58,889 nt of DNA from positions 1 through 58,889 of the IMG/VR virus record IMGVR_UViG_3300007735_000764; one strand, written 5' to 3'. This document shows positions 31,301 to 38,380 of the stretch, piece after piece (the first letter of the stretch is position 1; every line of letters starts with the position of its first letter). The position numbers and the translations under genes were made by a program. The notes under the pieces were generated by a model that made no database searches, was not told the origin of the DNA, and saw only the letters and a list, made by a program, of their open reading frames with translations. The DNA comes from a virus.

Positions 31301-33629
31301 AAGCAAACTCCTGCTTGCGAACAAGCGCATCGCCTGTTGTCTTGGATTCGCTCGCAAGGAAAGTTTCGTACTGCTTGCGTGACAGTCCTGTCGCTTTCAG
31401 CATCCGGTCAAGCACAGGACCAAGATCGCCACCCTTACGGGTTTCGATCAATCCCTTAACGAGAAGGGAACGCTGCATCGAACTCGGGTTACGATCCTTG
31501 ACGTATTGCTGAAGGATCGCGGACAGAGTTTCGTTGTCGGCATTGGCCACGTAGAAATACTCTACGGGATGGGCCATCTCGTGGAAGATCGTATGAAGAA
31601 GTTTCGCTTTGAAAGCTTCTGGCTTTCCAGCGAACTCCTTTTTCAAAGCGTCTACGTTAAGACGCATGACCATGTTATTGGCATTCCATCCGCCCATGAA
31701 CGTAGTCATCTTGCCGCGATGACGGGCGCGTTCTTGCGAACGTGTGACGTTCAGCTCTGTACCGGGGAACAGATTCTGCTGAATCTCTCGCAGAACCCCA
31801 CCGATGCCCGGGATGTACCCTTCAAGTTCCTGTTCGAACTTCGGAGAAATCTTAAACGTAGACGGGGCGCGAGTGAACGGCGCCGTCTGCGGAGGAGGCG
31901 GAGCTGGTTGTGCTTGGACCGTGGTCGGAGGAGCTTGCTCCACGGGCGGTGTTGCGGGTTCTGCCACAACAGGAACTGGCGTCTCAGCGGGTGGCGGAGT
32001 TTCCGCAATAGCTGCCGGAGCTGTTTGAACAGGGCGTGGTGCAGCAGGAGTGAACGGCTGCACAACCATAGGTGTCGTGGCCGGTTCATTCTTCATGCCG
32101 CGGAACTGCTGCTTCAATTGTGCGCGAAGCTGCTTACCGTAGTCCGTGATCTGTGGGTCTGTCAGACCTTGGCCCTTGAGCCAATCGCGGTATTCCAGAT
32201 CAAGCTTCGTCGGGTTCGCTTTAGAAATCTGGAACAGTGCCCGCTCAATTCCGGACGGGAACTGCAAGCGGAACTTGTCATACTTTGGATCGCCTGCGGC
32301 CAACTTCTTCGGGAGCGGCGGGACGTTCTCAAGTTTGAACGGCTCAACGACTTCACCCGGAAGAGGGGCGGCTTGTGCAGGAGCTGGACCTTGGACCGTG
32401 GTCGAAGGAACAGGTTCAACGCTAACGGGTTCGGGCGCAGCGGCAGGTTCTGTAGCAACCGGTTCGGGCGCTGCACGCGGAGCTGGCGCCATAGCCGGAG
32501 GTTCGGAGACGGGGGTTTCCGCAACAGGTGTTTCAGAGATCGGTGCCGCAGCACCTTCTACCGGAGGAGGAGTTGCCCCCTCAACAACGGCTTCGCCACC
32601 GGGAGGAGGAGCTGCGCCTTCAACAACGGCTTCGCCTTCACCCGTTGCGGCCGCACCCTCGCCTTCCGCAGCCGGGGCTTCTGCTTCCATGCCGGGTTTG
32701 ACGGGAGTTTCTGTGCGTGGCTTGCGGTATGAGATCGCACCACCTGCGCCACCAAGCGCACCACCCAACAGGCCGCCGGCAATAGCGGCTTCTTTGAGTT
32801 CGTTCTGAACCTCCGGGCTAAAGCTCATGAGCTTTTCCGGGTTGGCTTGCAGGATCTCAAGAGCCTGCTGACCAGATTCTGTCAGAGCTTCTGTTGCGCC
32901 GCCTTCAACACCACGGCGGACTGCTGCCGCAACACGACTGCCAGCCTGACCCGCAGACAAGCCAGGGAATCCACGAAGGATGGTTGCAAGAGACAGCGTG
33001 TCCAGCGCCGACTGGCCAAGAGCCGCAGCACCAGCAGCGCCCAAGGACGTTTCCTCAAACGGAGTGCCTTCCTCCATTTGACGTTGGATATTGTAGCCGG
33101 TGTACGCACCCGTACCCGCGGCTGTCGCGCCAAGTGACGCAGCGGCTGTTGGCGAAAGGCCGCGAGCCGCAGCAAGACCAACGGCGCCAGCAGCACCACG
33201 CAATGCCAGACCACCAATGCCGCCGCCAACTTGTAGAAGCATTTGCGGGGCCGATTCGCCAAAGCGTTCATAAAGATAGCGGCCGAACTTGTACGCACTG
33301 TCTACGTCTTCAAAGCTGCGGGTCTCAGGCTGGTAGCGGGCAGCAATATCTGCCTGTCGCTCCTCCGCCCGACCAAGATATTCTTTGGCGGTCTCTTCTG
33401 CGCCAAGAGCTTGAGCGCCACGGGCAACCGCCGTTTCGGCTGCGCCCTTCAGGCCTTCGATGCCTGCACGGAATGGGCCTACCCTTGGACCACGGCCTTG
33501 GAGTTCCAAGTTGAAGTCGGCTTTCTCTTGATCGCCGCCGTACTTTTTGAAAAGGGCGTCAGACAGGACATCGTCCGGGACGGAGGCGTACTCAGGAAAC
33601 GCCTGCCGAATTTCCTTCAATGTCGCCAT
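28308..33629 (-). CDS. Giant internal virion (ejection) protein with HExxH and LPD38-like region
   Basis: 1773 residues, the largest gene. Order: an N-terminal helical part with Gly/Ala-rich hydrophobic runs (residues about 130-320), a long Pro/Ala/Glu/Val-rich disordered linker (about 320-600), a zinc-metallopeptidase motif HEMAH at 683-687 within IFHEMAHPVEYFY, a large helical region, and around 1270-1480 the segment SPDFILKNVIRDPVQAFV with later RTEIYRQVLEKTGNEAEAAF, which resembles the LPD38 domain of polyvalent proteins. Such proteins are packed in the capsid and injected with DNA in podoviruses. GGWCC arrays at 31914 and 32384 encode T-T-V-Q. Confidence 0.88.
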   Translation of the reverse strand: MATLKEIRQAFPEYASVPDDVLSDALFKKYGGDQEKADFNLELQGRGPRVGPFRAGIEGLKGAAETAVARGAQALGAEETAKEYLGRAEERQADIAARYQPETRSFEDVDSAYKFGRYLYERFGESAPQMLLQVGGGIGGLALRGAAGAVGLAAARGLSPTAAASLGATAAGTGAYTGYNIQRQMEEGTPFEETSLGAAGAAALGQSALDTLSLATILRGFPGLSAGQAGSRVAAAVRRGVEGGATEALTESGQQALEILQANPEKLMSFSPEVQNELKEAAIAGGLLGGALGGAGGAISYRKPRTETPVKPGMEAEAPAAEGEGAAATGEGEAVVEGAAPPPGGEAVVEGATPPPVEGAAAPISETPVAETPVSEPPAMAPAPRAAPEPVATEPAAAPEPVSVEPVPSTTVQGPAPAQAAPLPGEVVEPFKLENVPPLPKKLAAGDPKYDKFRLQFPSGIERALFQISKANPTKLDLEYRDWLKGQGLTDPQITDYGKQLRAQLKQQFRGMKNEPATTPMVVQPFTPAAPRPVQTAPAAIAETPPPAETPVPVVAEPATPPVEQAPPTTVQAQPAPPPPQTAPFTRAPSTFKISPKFEQELEGYIPGIGGVLREIQQNLFPGTELNVTRSQERARHRGKMTTFMGGWNANNMVMRLNVDALKKEFAGKPEAFKAKLLHTIFHEMAHPVEYFYVANADNETLSAILQQYVKDRNPSSMQRSLLVKGLIETRKGGDLGPVLDRMLKATGLSRKQYETFLASESKTTGDALVRKQEFASRYQRSFSEWVAEKGAEFYTKNLDQLVPKTVFEKFQKDILELLRDLYSRIAKMLGMPETEGAFERLMKDKYGKVKRTPNATVVALELLQLRPEYIGKKGKALEAGAQTAVVTDQDTTAAEAPADVESATQKLAKVYTKPESMGFKGFLKAVKEAYDSGSYKNLGDKIAYALTDRFIYVKRMQERYVDFLKKQGLKLEAAYDDRHALAANLSPYAAILGRENVLGMLETLIKFGGVPVIKKFSKSKDPLEQSLDGMLLVDNTNNKVGLTFLADLIRAEKLDAFKYYSMAKRVLGRYADKQAPITKAEAQAIIDHYGKDPVVTKAYQDYQNFNKALMQMAVDAGVISQDVANEFTKHNDYYPFYREMDETGRYTGPLFTSGVLTRTKIQQAMGGTEQLQADPVEVIMKNAQFWMHSASKNLASNKIFTMMEGLGEAQKIKKGAKLPPDQSEGVTRVNGVEQYYALKDPVMAAALETTGAYQLPNWTRIPGKFTQFYRELVTRSPDFILKNVIRDPVQAFVTSGVSFNPFNAIQRFVKGVTDPQSMTEMQAIQNWGIKGGYRSIPGVEDATQLLNENFKPTSNGVYVVPNGRVLSGIISKVWNKLGDISEASDAATRTEIYRQVLEKTGNEAEAAFRAQEVINFRKQGASSIVRYMSIMIPFVNGRLQGMDVTARAFGPKAFANTMIKGGYLFGVSMALQAMFGDDDEYKQLPDYVRYGSLPIPLKLLGFDGGFLAIPKSFEIGFVFQTFPEILVQAAMGNIENRDIPKAAWEQLKSTFGVSPFPQIAAPLFELAFNRSSLTGLPIVTEAQKNLPAELQYTSATSDVVKNLAGAAGLSPVQVEALIKGYGGQIVTSVLGLVDGMYRSATGTGVEKDWTQYPTISTFLKTAQNTNPKGVADIYRLSAEIQGVTTAINTYVAQGRADLAQELMKKNEGLLAMKQSVTGLRTQLNTLSRNERMIVNNPNIPQDQKETQVEQIREARRQIGKVMTENLIDKTGK
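31914..31934. repeat. GGWCC heptamer repeat array
   Basis: Units TTGGACC, GTGGTCG and GAGGAGC start at 31914, 31921 and 31928, within the disordered linker of the giant virion protein. The array at 32384 shares the same first two units in the same order. Confidence 0.75.
32384..32411. repeat. GGWCC heptamer repeat array (four units)
   Basis: Units CTGGACC, TTGGACC, GTGGTCG and AAGGAAC start at 32384, 32391, 32398 and 32405. The middle two equal those at 31914, so both arrays translate to the same T-T-V-Q residues. Confidence 0.75.
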
Positions 33630-33632
33630 GTC

Positions 33633-35135
33633 TTAGTCCCCGAGGTCGTATTCGTCAGGCAAATCTAACCCGAGACCGCCCGTTCCACCAGAGGCAGAAG
33701 GCATGCTCCCGCCTTTTGTCTGAGCGTACTCACGCTGCCTAGCGGCGATTTCAGTTTGAATTTTAAGCTGATCCGGTTTGCCGTCCTTGCCCGTGTAGTT
33801 CATGGGGTTCTTTTGAACCTCCGCCCGAACATCTCGGATCGCTTGAAGCCTAGCGTTGCCAAGCGCCTTGTTTAAATCTGCTTGCGTACGTGCTGCGGCA
33901 ATCTGAGCCCGAATCACCGGAGACATCGCCTGCGCTTGATAAACAGGCTCCATCATATTCAAGCGGCGTTCCTGCAATTGATACTCACGCTGCGCCAAGT
34001 CACGGCGCACAGCGGCATCTTCGTCGCGGCGGCGCTGCTGTTCCAAAGCGACGAAAGAAGCAAGGCCCGCTTGACCACCCTGACCAATGTTGGTGATGGC
34101 GTTCGAGCTTTTGCCTCCGGCAATAGCAAGACCGGCCTGCATAAGAGCAAGCCACATGTTTTCACGACGGGCCTCTTCCGCTTTTGCAGCGCGTTCGGCC
34201 TTGATGTCGGACAGATCCGTTCTCTTGTCAGATCCCTGTTTCTTTTCATCTTCTCCCGGAGGAAGATCGATCTTTTTCTTTTCTTTTTCAGTGGGGCTAA
34301 ACGGGAGAGATCCAAGACTTTTGGCGCGAGAGGCTTCCCGTTCATACTCACTACGAGGAATATCATTTGCCCCGGATAAGTAACGGGCTTCTCTAACGGC
34401 GTCTTCCTGTCTTTTGATTGCCGCAGCTCGTTCTTCTTCCGAGGCTTCAGTAAAGATTCCTGGAACGGGGTTTTTGTTTCTTGCCTCTTCAATAGCTTGT
34501 TGGCGCCGCATTTCCTCTTGAGACTTATCCACCGCAGCAAGGCGACTTGGGGTTGCAGCGATCAAGCTGTATAAGCCACGACCGGCGGCTGTCTTTGGAA
34601 CATATGGACGAGCTTCAGCAGCAGGTTCGCGACCATCCATCACCGGGGGAGGAATGTCTAACGGGATAGAAGGAGCGCCCATTTCTGCGGGGGCAGCAAA
34701 GGGATCTTGTCCTGGGACGAGGACTGGAACACTGTCGCCTATTACACCCATCCCAGAGGTGGCGAGACCGCCCCTCTGAAAGCGGGGAATCATCCCCATC
34801 TGAGCCATGCGCTGCATCTGCATCGCCTGCATCTGCTGCGGATTCGGCTGGGGCTGCGGAACCATACCGGGGGCCGTGGCCGGAGGACGGTACATCTGCG
34901 GACGCTCGCCTTCGGCAAACGTCTGATAGTCGCTGTTCTCGTCGCGGTTCTCGTCGCGGTTCTGTTCAAGAAGCTGACGCGCAAGACGCTCGCGCTCTGT
35001 GCGGTCGTCCGTAACCTCGCCGCCTTCGGCGTAGCCCGCTAGGTCGTCCATCAGACCGGACGTGATACCGACCCCCTTAGACGAACGCTTCGGGGCCTTC
35101 TTCTTAAACATTGGACGGGCGAGAACGCGGCTCAT
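33633..35135 (-). CDS. Internal virion protein
   Basis: 500 residues. Basic N-terminus (MFKKKAPKRSSKGVG) followed by a YAEGGEV motif, a Gln/Met/Pro-rich stretch (residues about 85-125) with a QRGGLA motif, charged helical repeats, and a hydrophobic helix (WLALMQAGLAIAGGKSSNAI) near the middle. It ends LPDEYDLGD. The position directly upstream of the giant protein and the amphipathic composition fit an ejection or core protein. No enzyme motif. Confidence 0.78.
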   Translation of the reverse strand: MSRVLARPMFKKKAPKRSSKGVGITSGLMDDLAGYAEGGEVTDDRTERERLARQLLEQNRDENRDENSDYQTFAEGERPQMYRPPATAPGMVPQPQPNPQQMQAMQMQRMAQMGMIPRFQRGGLATSGMGVIGDSVPVLVPGQDPFAAPAEMGAPSIPLDIPPPVMDGREPAAEARPYVPKTAAGRGLYSLIAATPSRLAAVDKSQEEMRRQQAIEEARNKNPVPGIFTEASEEERAAAIKRQEDAVREARYLSGANDIPRSEYEREASRAKSLGSLPFSPTEKEKKKIDLPPGEDEKKQGSDKRTDLSDIKAERAAKAEEARRENMWLALMQAGLAIAGGKSSNAITNIGQGGQAGLASFVALEQQRRRDEDAAVRRDLAQREYQLQERRLNMMEPVYQAQAMSPVIRAQIAAARTQADLNKALGNARLQAIRDVRAEVQKNPMNYTGKDGKPDQLKIQTEIAARQREYAQTKGGSMPSASGGTGGLGLDLPDEYDLGD

Positions 35136-35142
35136 AGAGGCC

Positions 35143-36504
35143 TCACTTCATCAAGTTGTAGGCGGACAGACCAGCGATGCCGAGACCCGTGGCCTGAGAA
35201 ATCGGGGACGCTGTCGGAGCAGTCGATGTTGCAATCGTCTGCTGCGAAGACGGCGCACCCTTGTAGATGTCCGACATGAAGGAGATACGCTGGAACGGCT
35301 CGTACTGCGCTTGCAAATCGCTGGCACGCTGAGCGTCGAGCTGCTTTTGGTTGAGGTTCTGGACCTGCTGACCGAGGTTGTACATGAAGGACGTGTCGCC
35401 CTGCACCAAGCCCGAGGACGTTTGACCAAGGTTCTGGAGCTGCGTCCCGAGACCCGCAATGCCACCGGCACCCGCCTGCTGGAGCTGGCCGGCCGACACT
35501 TCTGCCTGACCAAGAGCTTGGCCCGCCGACAAGCCGAGCTGGCCTGCCTGCAATCCGAGGGATCCTGTTCCCTGTGAGGCCTGTTGCGCAAGCTGTCCCA
35601 TGTTTTGATAAGCTTGCGAAGCCATCTGCCCGCTAGACGCAATGCCCTGACCAGCGTTCTGCGCAGCATTTGTCTGAAGCTGACCGGCGCCAAGCGCCAG
35701 ATTGCCAGCCTGCTGCATGCGAGCCTGCTGGTTCTGGAAGGCGTTCATCGAAGCCTGCTGCGCTTGCAGGTAGTTCTGAGCGTAGTCGGCCTGCGCCGTG
35801 CGGGCCATCTGATCCTGCACGTTGCGCTCGTACTCCGAACGCTGGATGCCTTCACGCGAACCACCGAACGCGCCAGAGCGAACAGCCTGCGCGGCCAACT
35901 GACCACGGCCGATATCCGCCTGACGGCGCATTTCACGCAGGGTGTTTTCCGTCACAGCCTGCTGATACGGGTTCATGTAAGATGCGCTCATGTTGGGGTC
36001 GTACCCCTGCGCACCCATGAAGCCCGCTTGAGAAGCGCCGGAACCGTAGATGTTGGCGATGTCAGAGCCGTACTGAGCGTAGCCGCCCGCCGTCGTTCCG
36101 GCCGTCCCAGCAATACGTGCAGCTTCCTGCCCGTAGCCAAGACCCAAGGCCGACAGTTCGTTGGCGCTGCGCAGTGCTTGTCCAGCCTGACCCGTCGCGT
36201 AGTTACGCGCTTCTTGTAGAGCGCCGCGAGCTTGCAAGCCGTACATGGGCAAGCCGGCGTACATACCGCCAGCTTGCTGAATTGCATTCTGCGATTGCAT
36301 GAGGAACGGGAGATAGGTCCCGACCCCAAGCTGGGCCATTTCAAAAGCTTGTCTTTGCTCCGGAGAAAACCCTGCAACCTGATAGTCCGGAAGCGTTACA
36401 GGAATCGCTCCACGTTCTTTCGCAAGCTGAAGAAGCCCAAGCTTATAGGCTTCAATCTCTGGGGCTTCGCGAACGATTTGCGTTTGGGTTGTAGTATCCG
36501 CCAC
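35143..36504 (-). CDS. Gln/Ala/Gly-rich internal virion protein
   Basis: 453 residues, strongly biased to Gln, Ala and Gly, with repeated helical segments such as QQASMNAFQNQQARMQQAGN and SAGQALGQAEVSAGQLQQAG. The N-terminus has the conserved-looking LPDYQVAGFSPEQRQAFE. Long helical rods of this type occur in podovirus core or ejection proteins. A GSREG motif is present (about 217). Function inferred from context. Confidence 0.78.
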   Translation of the reverse strand: MADTTTQTQIVREAPEIEAYKLGLLQLAKERGAIPVTLPDYQVAGFSPEQRQAFEMAQLGVGTYLPFLMQSQNAIQQAGGMYAGLPMYGLQARGALQEARNYATGQAGQALRSANELSALGLGYGQEAARIAGTAGTTAGGYAQYGSDIANIYGSGASQAGFMGAQGYDPNMSASYMNPYQQAVTENTLREMRRQADIGRGQLAAQAVRSGAFGGSREGIQRSEYERNVQDQMARTAQADYAQNYLQAQQASMNAFQNQQARMQQAGNLALGAGQLQTNAAQNAGQGIASSGQMASQAYQNMGQLAQQASQGTGSLGLQAGQLGLSAGQALGQAEVSAGQLQQAGAGGIAGLGTQLQNLGQTSSGLVQGDTSFMYNLGQQVQNLNQKQLDAQRASDLQAQYEPFQRISFMSDIYKGAPSSQQTIATSTAPTASPISQATGLGIAGLSAYNLMK

Positions 36505-36506
36505 GA

Positions 36507-38018
36507 TCAGGCCCTCTTTTCGAGATCATTCATGAGTTTGTAGAGCTTCTTGGCACCCTCGTGCCGGCTACCATTGCCTGCTCCACGAACGGCTTTGGCC
36601 GTCAAAACAAATTCGCCGTCGCTCAGCATAGCCGGGACATCGTCGCTAGTGCCCGTGCCTGGACCAGAAATGTGGCCACCAGACGCAGCAAAGCGCGGTC
36701 CGTACATCATCGCGTTTCCAGTCGGAACGATCTGAGCATTGACCGGCTGGGCTTGGAAGTTAGCAACATTGAAGCCGTACTGAGCGGGGTTCTGCTGCAA
36801 GAGTTGCACGCCCGTTGGACCAAGGTCCGTGGGCGCTGCTGCTCCCTGCTTGCCCGAACCGCCAAAGGCCATGCCCGCTGCGCCTGCAAGACCAAGCGCC
36901 ATGAGCGGATTCTTCGCGACGAAGTTACCGACGCCGCCAAACAGATTGCCCAGTCCCCCGCTGACACCTGCCGCGTCGGTAGCGGCTTGGGCCATCGGGG
37001 CGCTAATAGCCACATCAGGGCGACCAACCGGGGGAAGGGGAACGGTGGCGCGAACGGCATTAGAAGCCGTGGACGCCGCCCCGGTAGTGGGATCGACTCC
37101 GACGGTGGGGTTAGCCCCGCTAGGACCAGATTGAAACAAGGAAGCTGCATTCTCTGCGCCTTCGGCTCCTGTCGCTCCGCCCGAGAACAAGCCGGACAGT
37201 CCACCCGGTGCAAACTGAGACGCGGCATACCCGCCAAGACCACCAAGGGCCGCGGACAAAAGAGCTTGCCCCGGCTTCTGACCAGCAATCAAGCCACCGA
37301 CACCCGCACCAACCGCACCAAGAATGGTGCTGCCGGCCGTCGCAGCAGCAGCTCCGGAGAAGCCGACAGCAGCACCGAGTGCAGGGCCAATGCCGGGGAT
37401 AAAGCTCAAGGCCACCGGAAGAATGACCGGCGCGGCCTTTTTCAAGAAGCTGCCGACCTTGGACCAGAAGCTCTTGTATTCAACAAGACCCGTTGCCGGG
37501 TTGATGGTGCCTGCGCCACCGGCCTGCTTCAGCATGGCAGCTTCACGCGGCGTGATGTGCGCCAGCATCGTGTCCCCGTGCCGACCAGCTTTCGCCACCT
37601 TCTTGGCCATATCGACCAGACCGCCCTTAGCAAAGGCAGGCATCTCGGCGCCCATCTCTTCGCCTTGCATAGCGGTGACAATCATCTGGCGAAGAATAGC
37701 GTAGAAGGTCGGGATGTAATCAGCAGGAAGATCGCCAGGTTCAACAATCCCGCGCGAGATCAGATTGCGCACAGATTGCTTATAGTTCCCAGCGTTCTGC
37801 ATGATATAGTCAACGCCGCCGAGGAAGTCCTTCAACTCGGGCAGCGAAAATTCTTTAAGATCGTCGGACAGCTCACGGAGCTGGGTTATCTCATCCTGAG
37901 ATACTTTGGTCAGCAGACGGCCAAGCGTTGCCGCTTCTTGGGCGGACAAGGCTCCGATGGCTGGTTCTTCTGCCCCGCCGGGGGCCATGCCGCTAGGAAG
38001 TGCTGCGATACCCTGCAT
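36507..38018 (-). CDS. Membrane-active internal virion protein
   Basis: 503 residues from the ATG at 38018, preceded by GAGGA nine bases upstream; an upstream in-frame TTG overlaps that site and is rejected. Residues about 120-130 contain FAKGGLV. A large hydrophobic Gly/Ala region follows (VILPVALSFIPGIGPALGAA and beyond). The C-terminus carries GPGTGTSDDVPAMLSDGEFV, a motif seen near the end of many phage virion proteins, then AKKLYKLMNDLEKRA. Likely part of the ejected complex that crosses the cell envelope. Confidence 0.78.
   Translation of the reverse strand: MQGIAALPSGMAPGGAEEPAIGALSAQEAATLGRLLTKVSQDEITQLRELSDDLKEFSLPELKDFLGGVDYIMQNAGNYKQSVRNLISRGIVEPGDLPADYIPTFYAILRQMIVTAMQGEEMGAEMPAFAKGGLVDMAKKVAKAGRHGDTMLAHITPREAAMLKQAGGAGTINPATGLVEYKSFWSKVGSFLKKAAPVILPVALSFIPGIGPALGAAVGFSGAAAATAGSTILGAVGAGVGGLIAGQKPGQALLSAALGGLGGYAASQFAPGGLSGLFSGGATGAEGAENAASLFQSGPSGANPTVGVDPTTGAASTASNAVRATVPLPPVGRPDVAISAPMAQAATDAAGVSGGLGNLFGGVGNFVAKNPLMALGLAGAAGMAFGGSGKQGAAAPTDLGPTGVQLLQQNPAQYGFNVANFQAQPVNAQIVPTGNAMMYGPRFAASGGHISGPGTGTSDDVPAMLSDGEFVLTAKAVRGAGNGSRHEGAKKLYKLMNDLEKRA
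36815..36835. repeat. GGWCC heptamer repeat array
   Basis: Units TTGGACC, AAGGTCC and GTGGGCG start at 36815, 36822 and 36829. This is the rightmost clear array; none was seen between here and the end of the window. Confidence 0.7.
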
Positions 38019-38086
38019 ACCTAATGTCCTCAATTGGGTAAAAGCAGGGGCCGTACTCCTGAAATCGGCCCCTCAACCTACCCTTT

Positions 38087-38380
38087 TTACACCGTCACAG
38101 CAACCGTTCCGACCGCACCTGTAGCAGAAGTGCCTGCCAGAAAAGCCTTGTATAACACGCTCACATAAAGGACCCCGTCTACTTGGAACGTGGTCCCCGG
38201 CTCAAGGCCCTGATCGTTCGTGGGCAAGTCCGTCAAGACGATAATGGTCTGTCGTCCTTCGCCCGGTGTGATCAGGACTCGCGTCAGACGATTCAGCGCA
38301 CCCATCAGATCGTTGAAGTAGACCTGTGAGTAGTTGGCCGGAGCCGCTGGAAAGAGCGGTAGCTGGACCCGAACATCCAT
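38087..38380 (-). CDS. Hypothetical structural protein
   Basis: 97 residues, one-base overlap with the upstream tail gene. Mostly beta (RQTIIVLTDLPTNDQGLEPG, TFQVDGVLYVSV) with an Ala/Gly/Val end. Small beta proteins at this place usually belong to the tail or fibre. Family not recognised. Confidence 0.7.
   Translation of the reverse strand: MDVRVQLPLFPAAPANYSQVYFNDLMGALNRLTRVLITPGEGRQTIIVLTDLPTNDQGLEPGTTFQVDGVLYVSVLYKAFLAGTSATGAVGTVAVTV

Noticed and set aside
31506-32732. 408-codon plus-strand frame inside the giant virion gene
   Set aside because: Low-complexity Arg/Cys/Ser composition antisense to the disordered linker of the real gene.
36561-38024. 487-codon plus-strand frame
   Set aside because: Exact antisense of the membrane-active virion protein; no recognisable domain and no start site.
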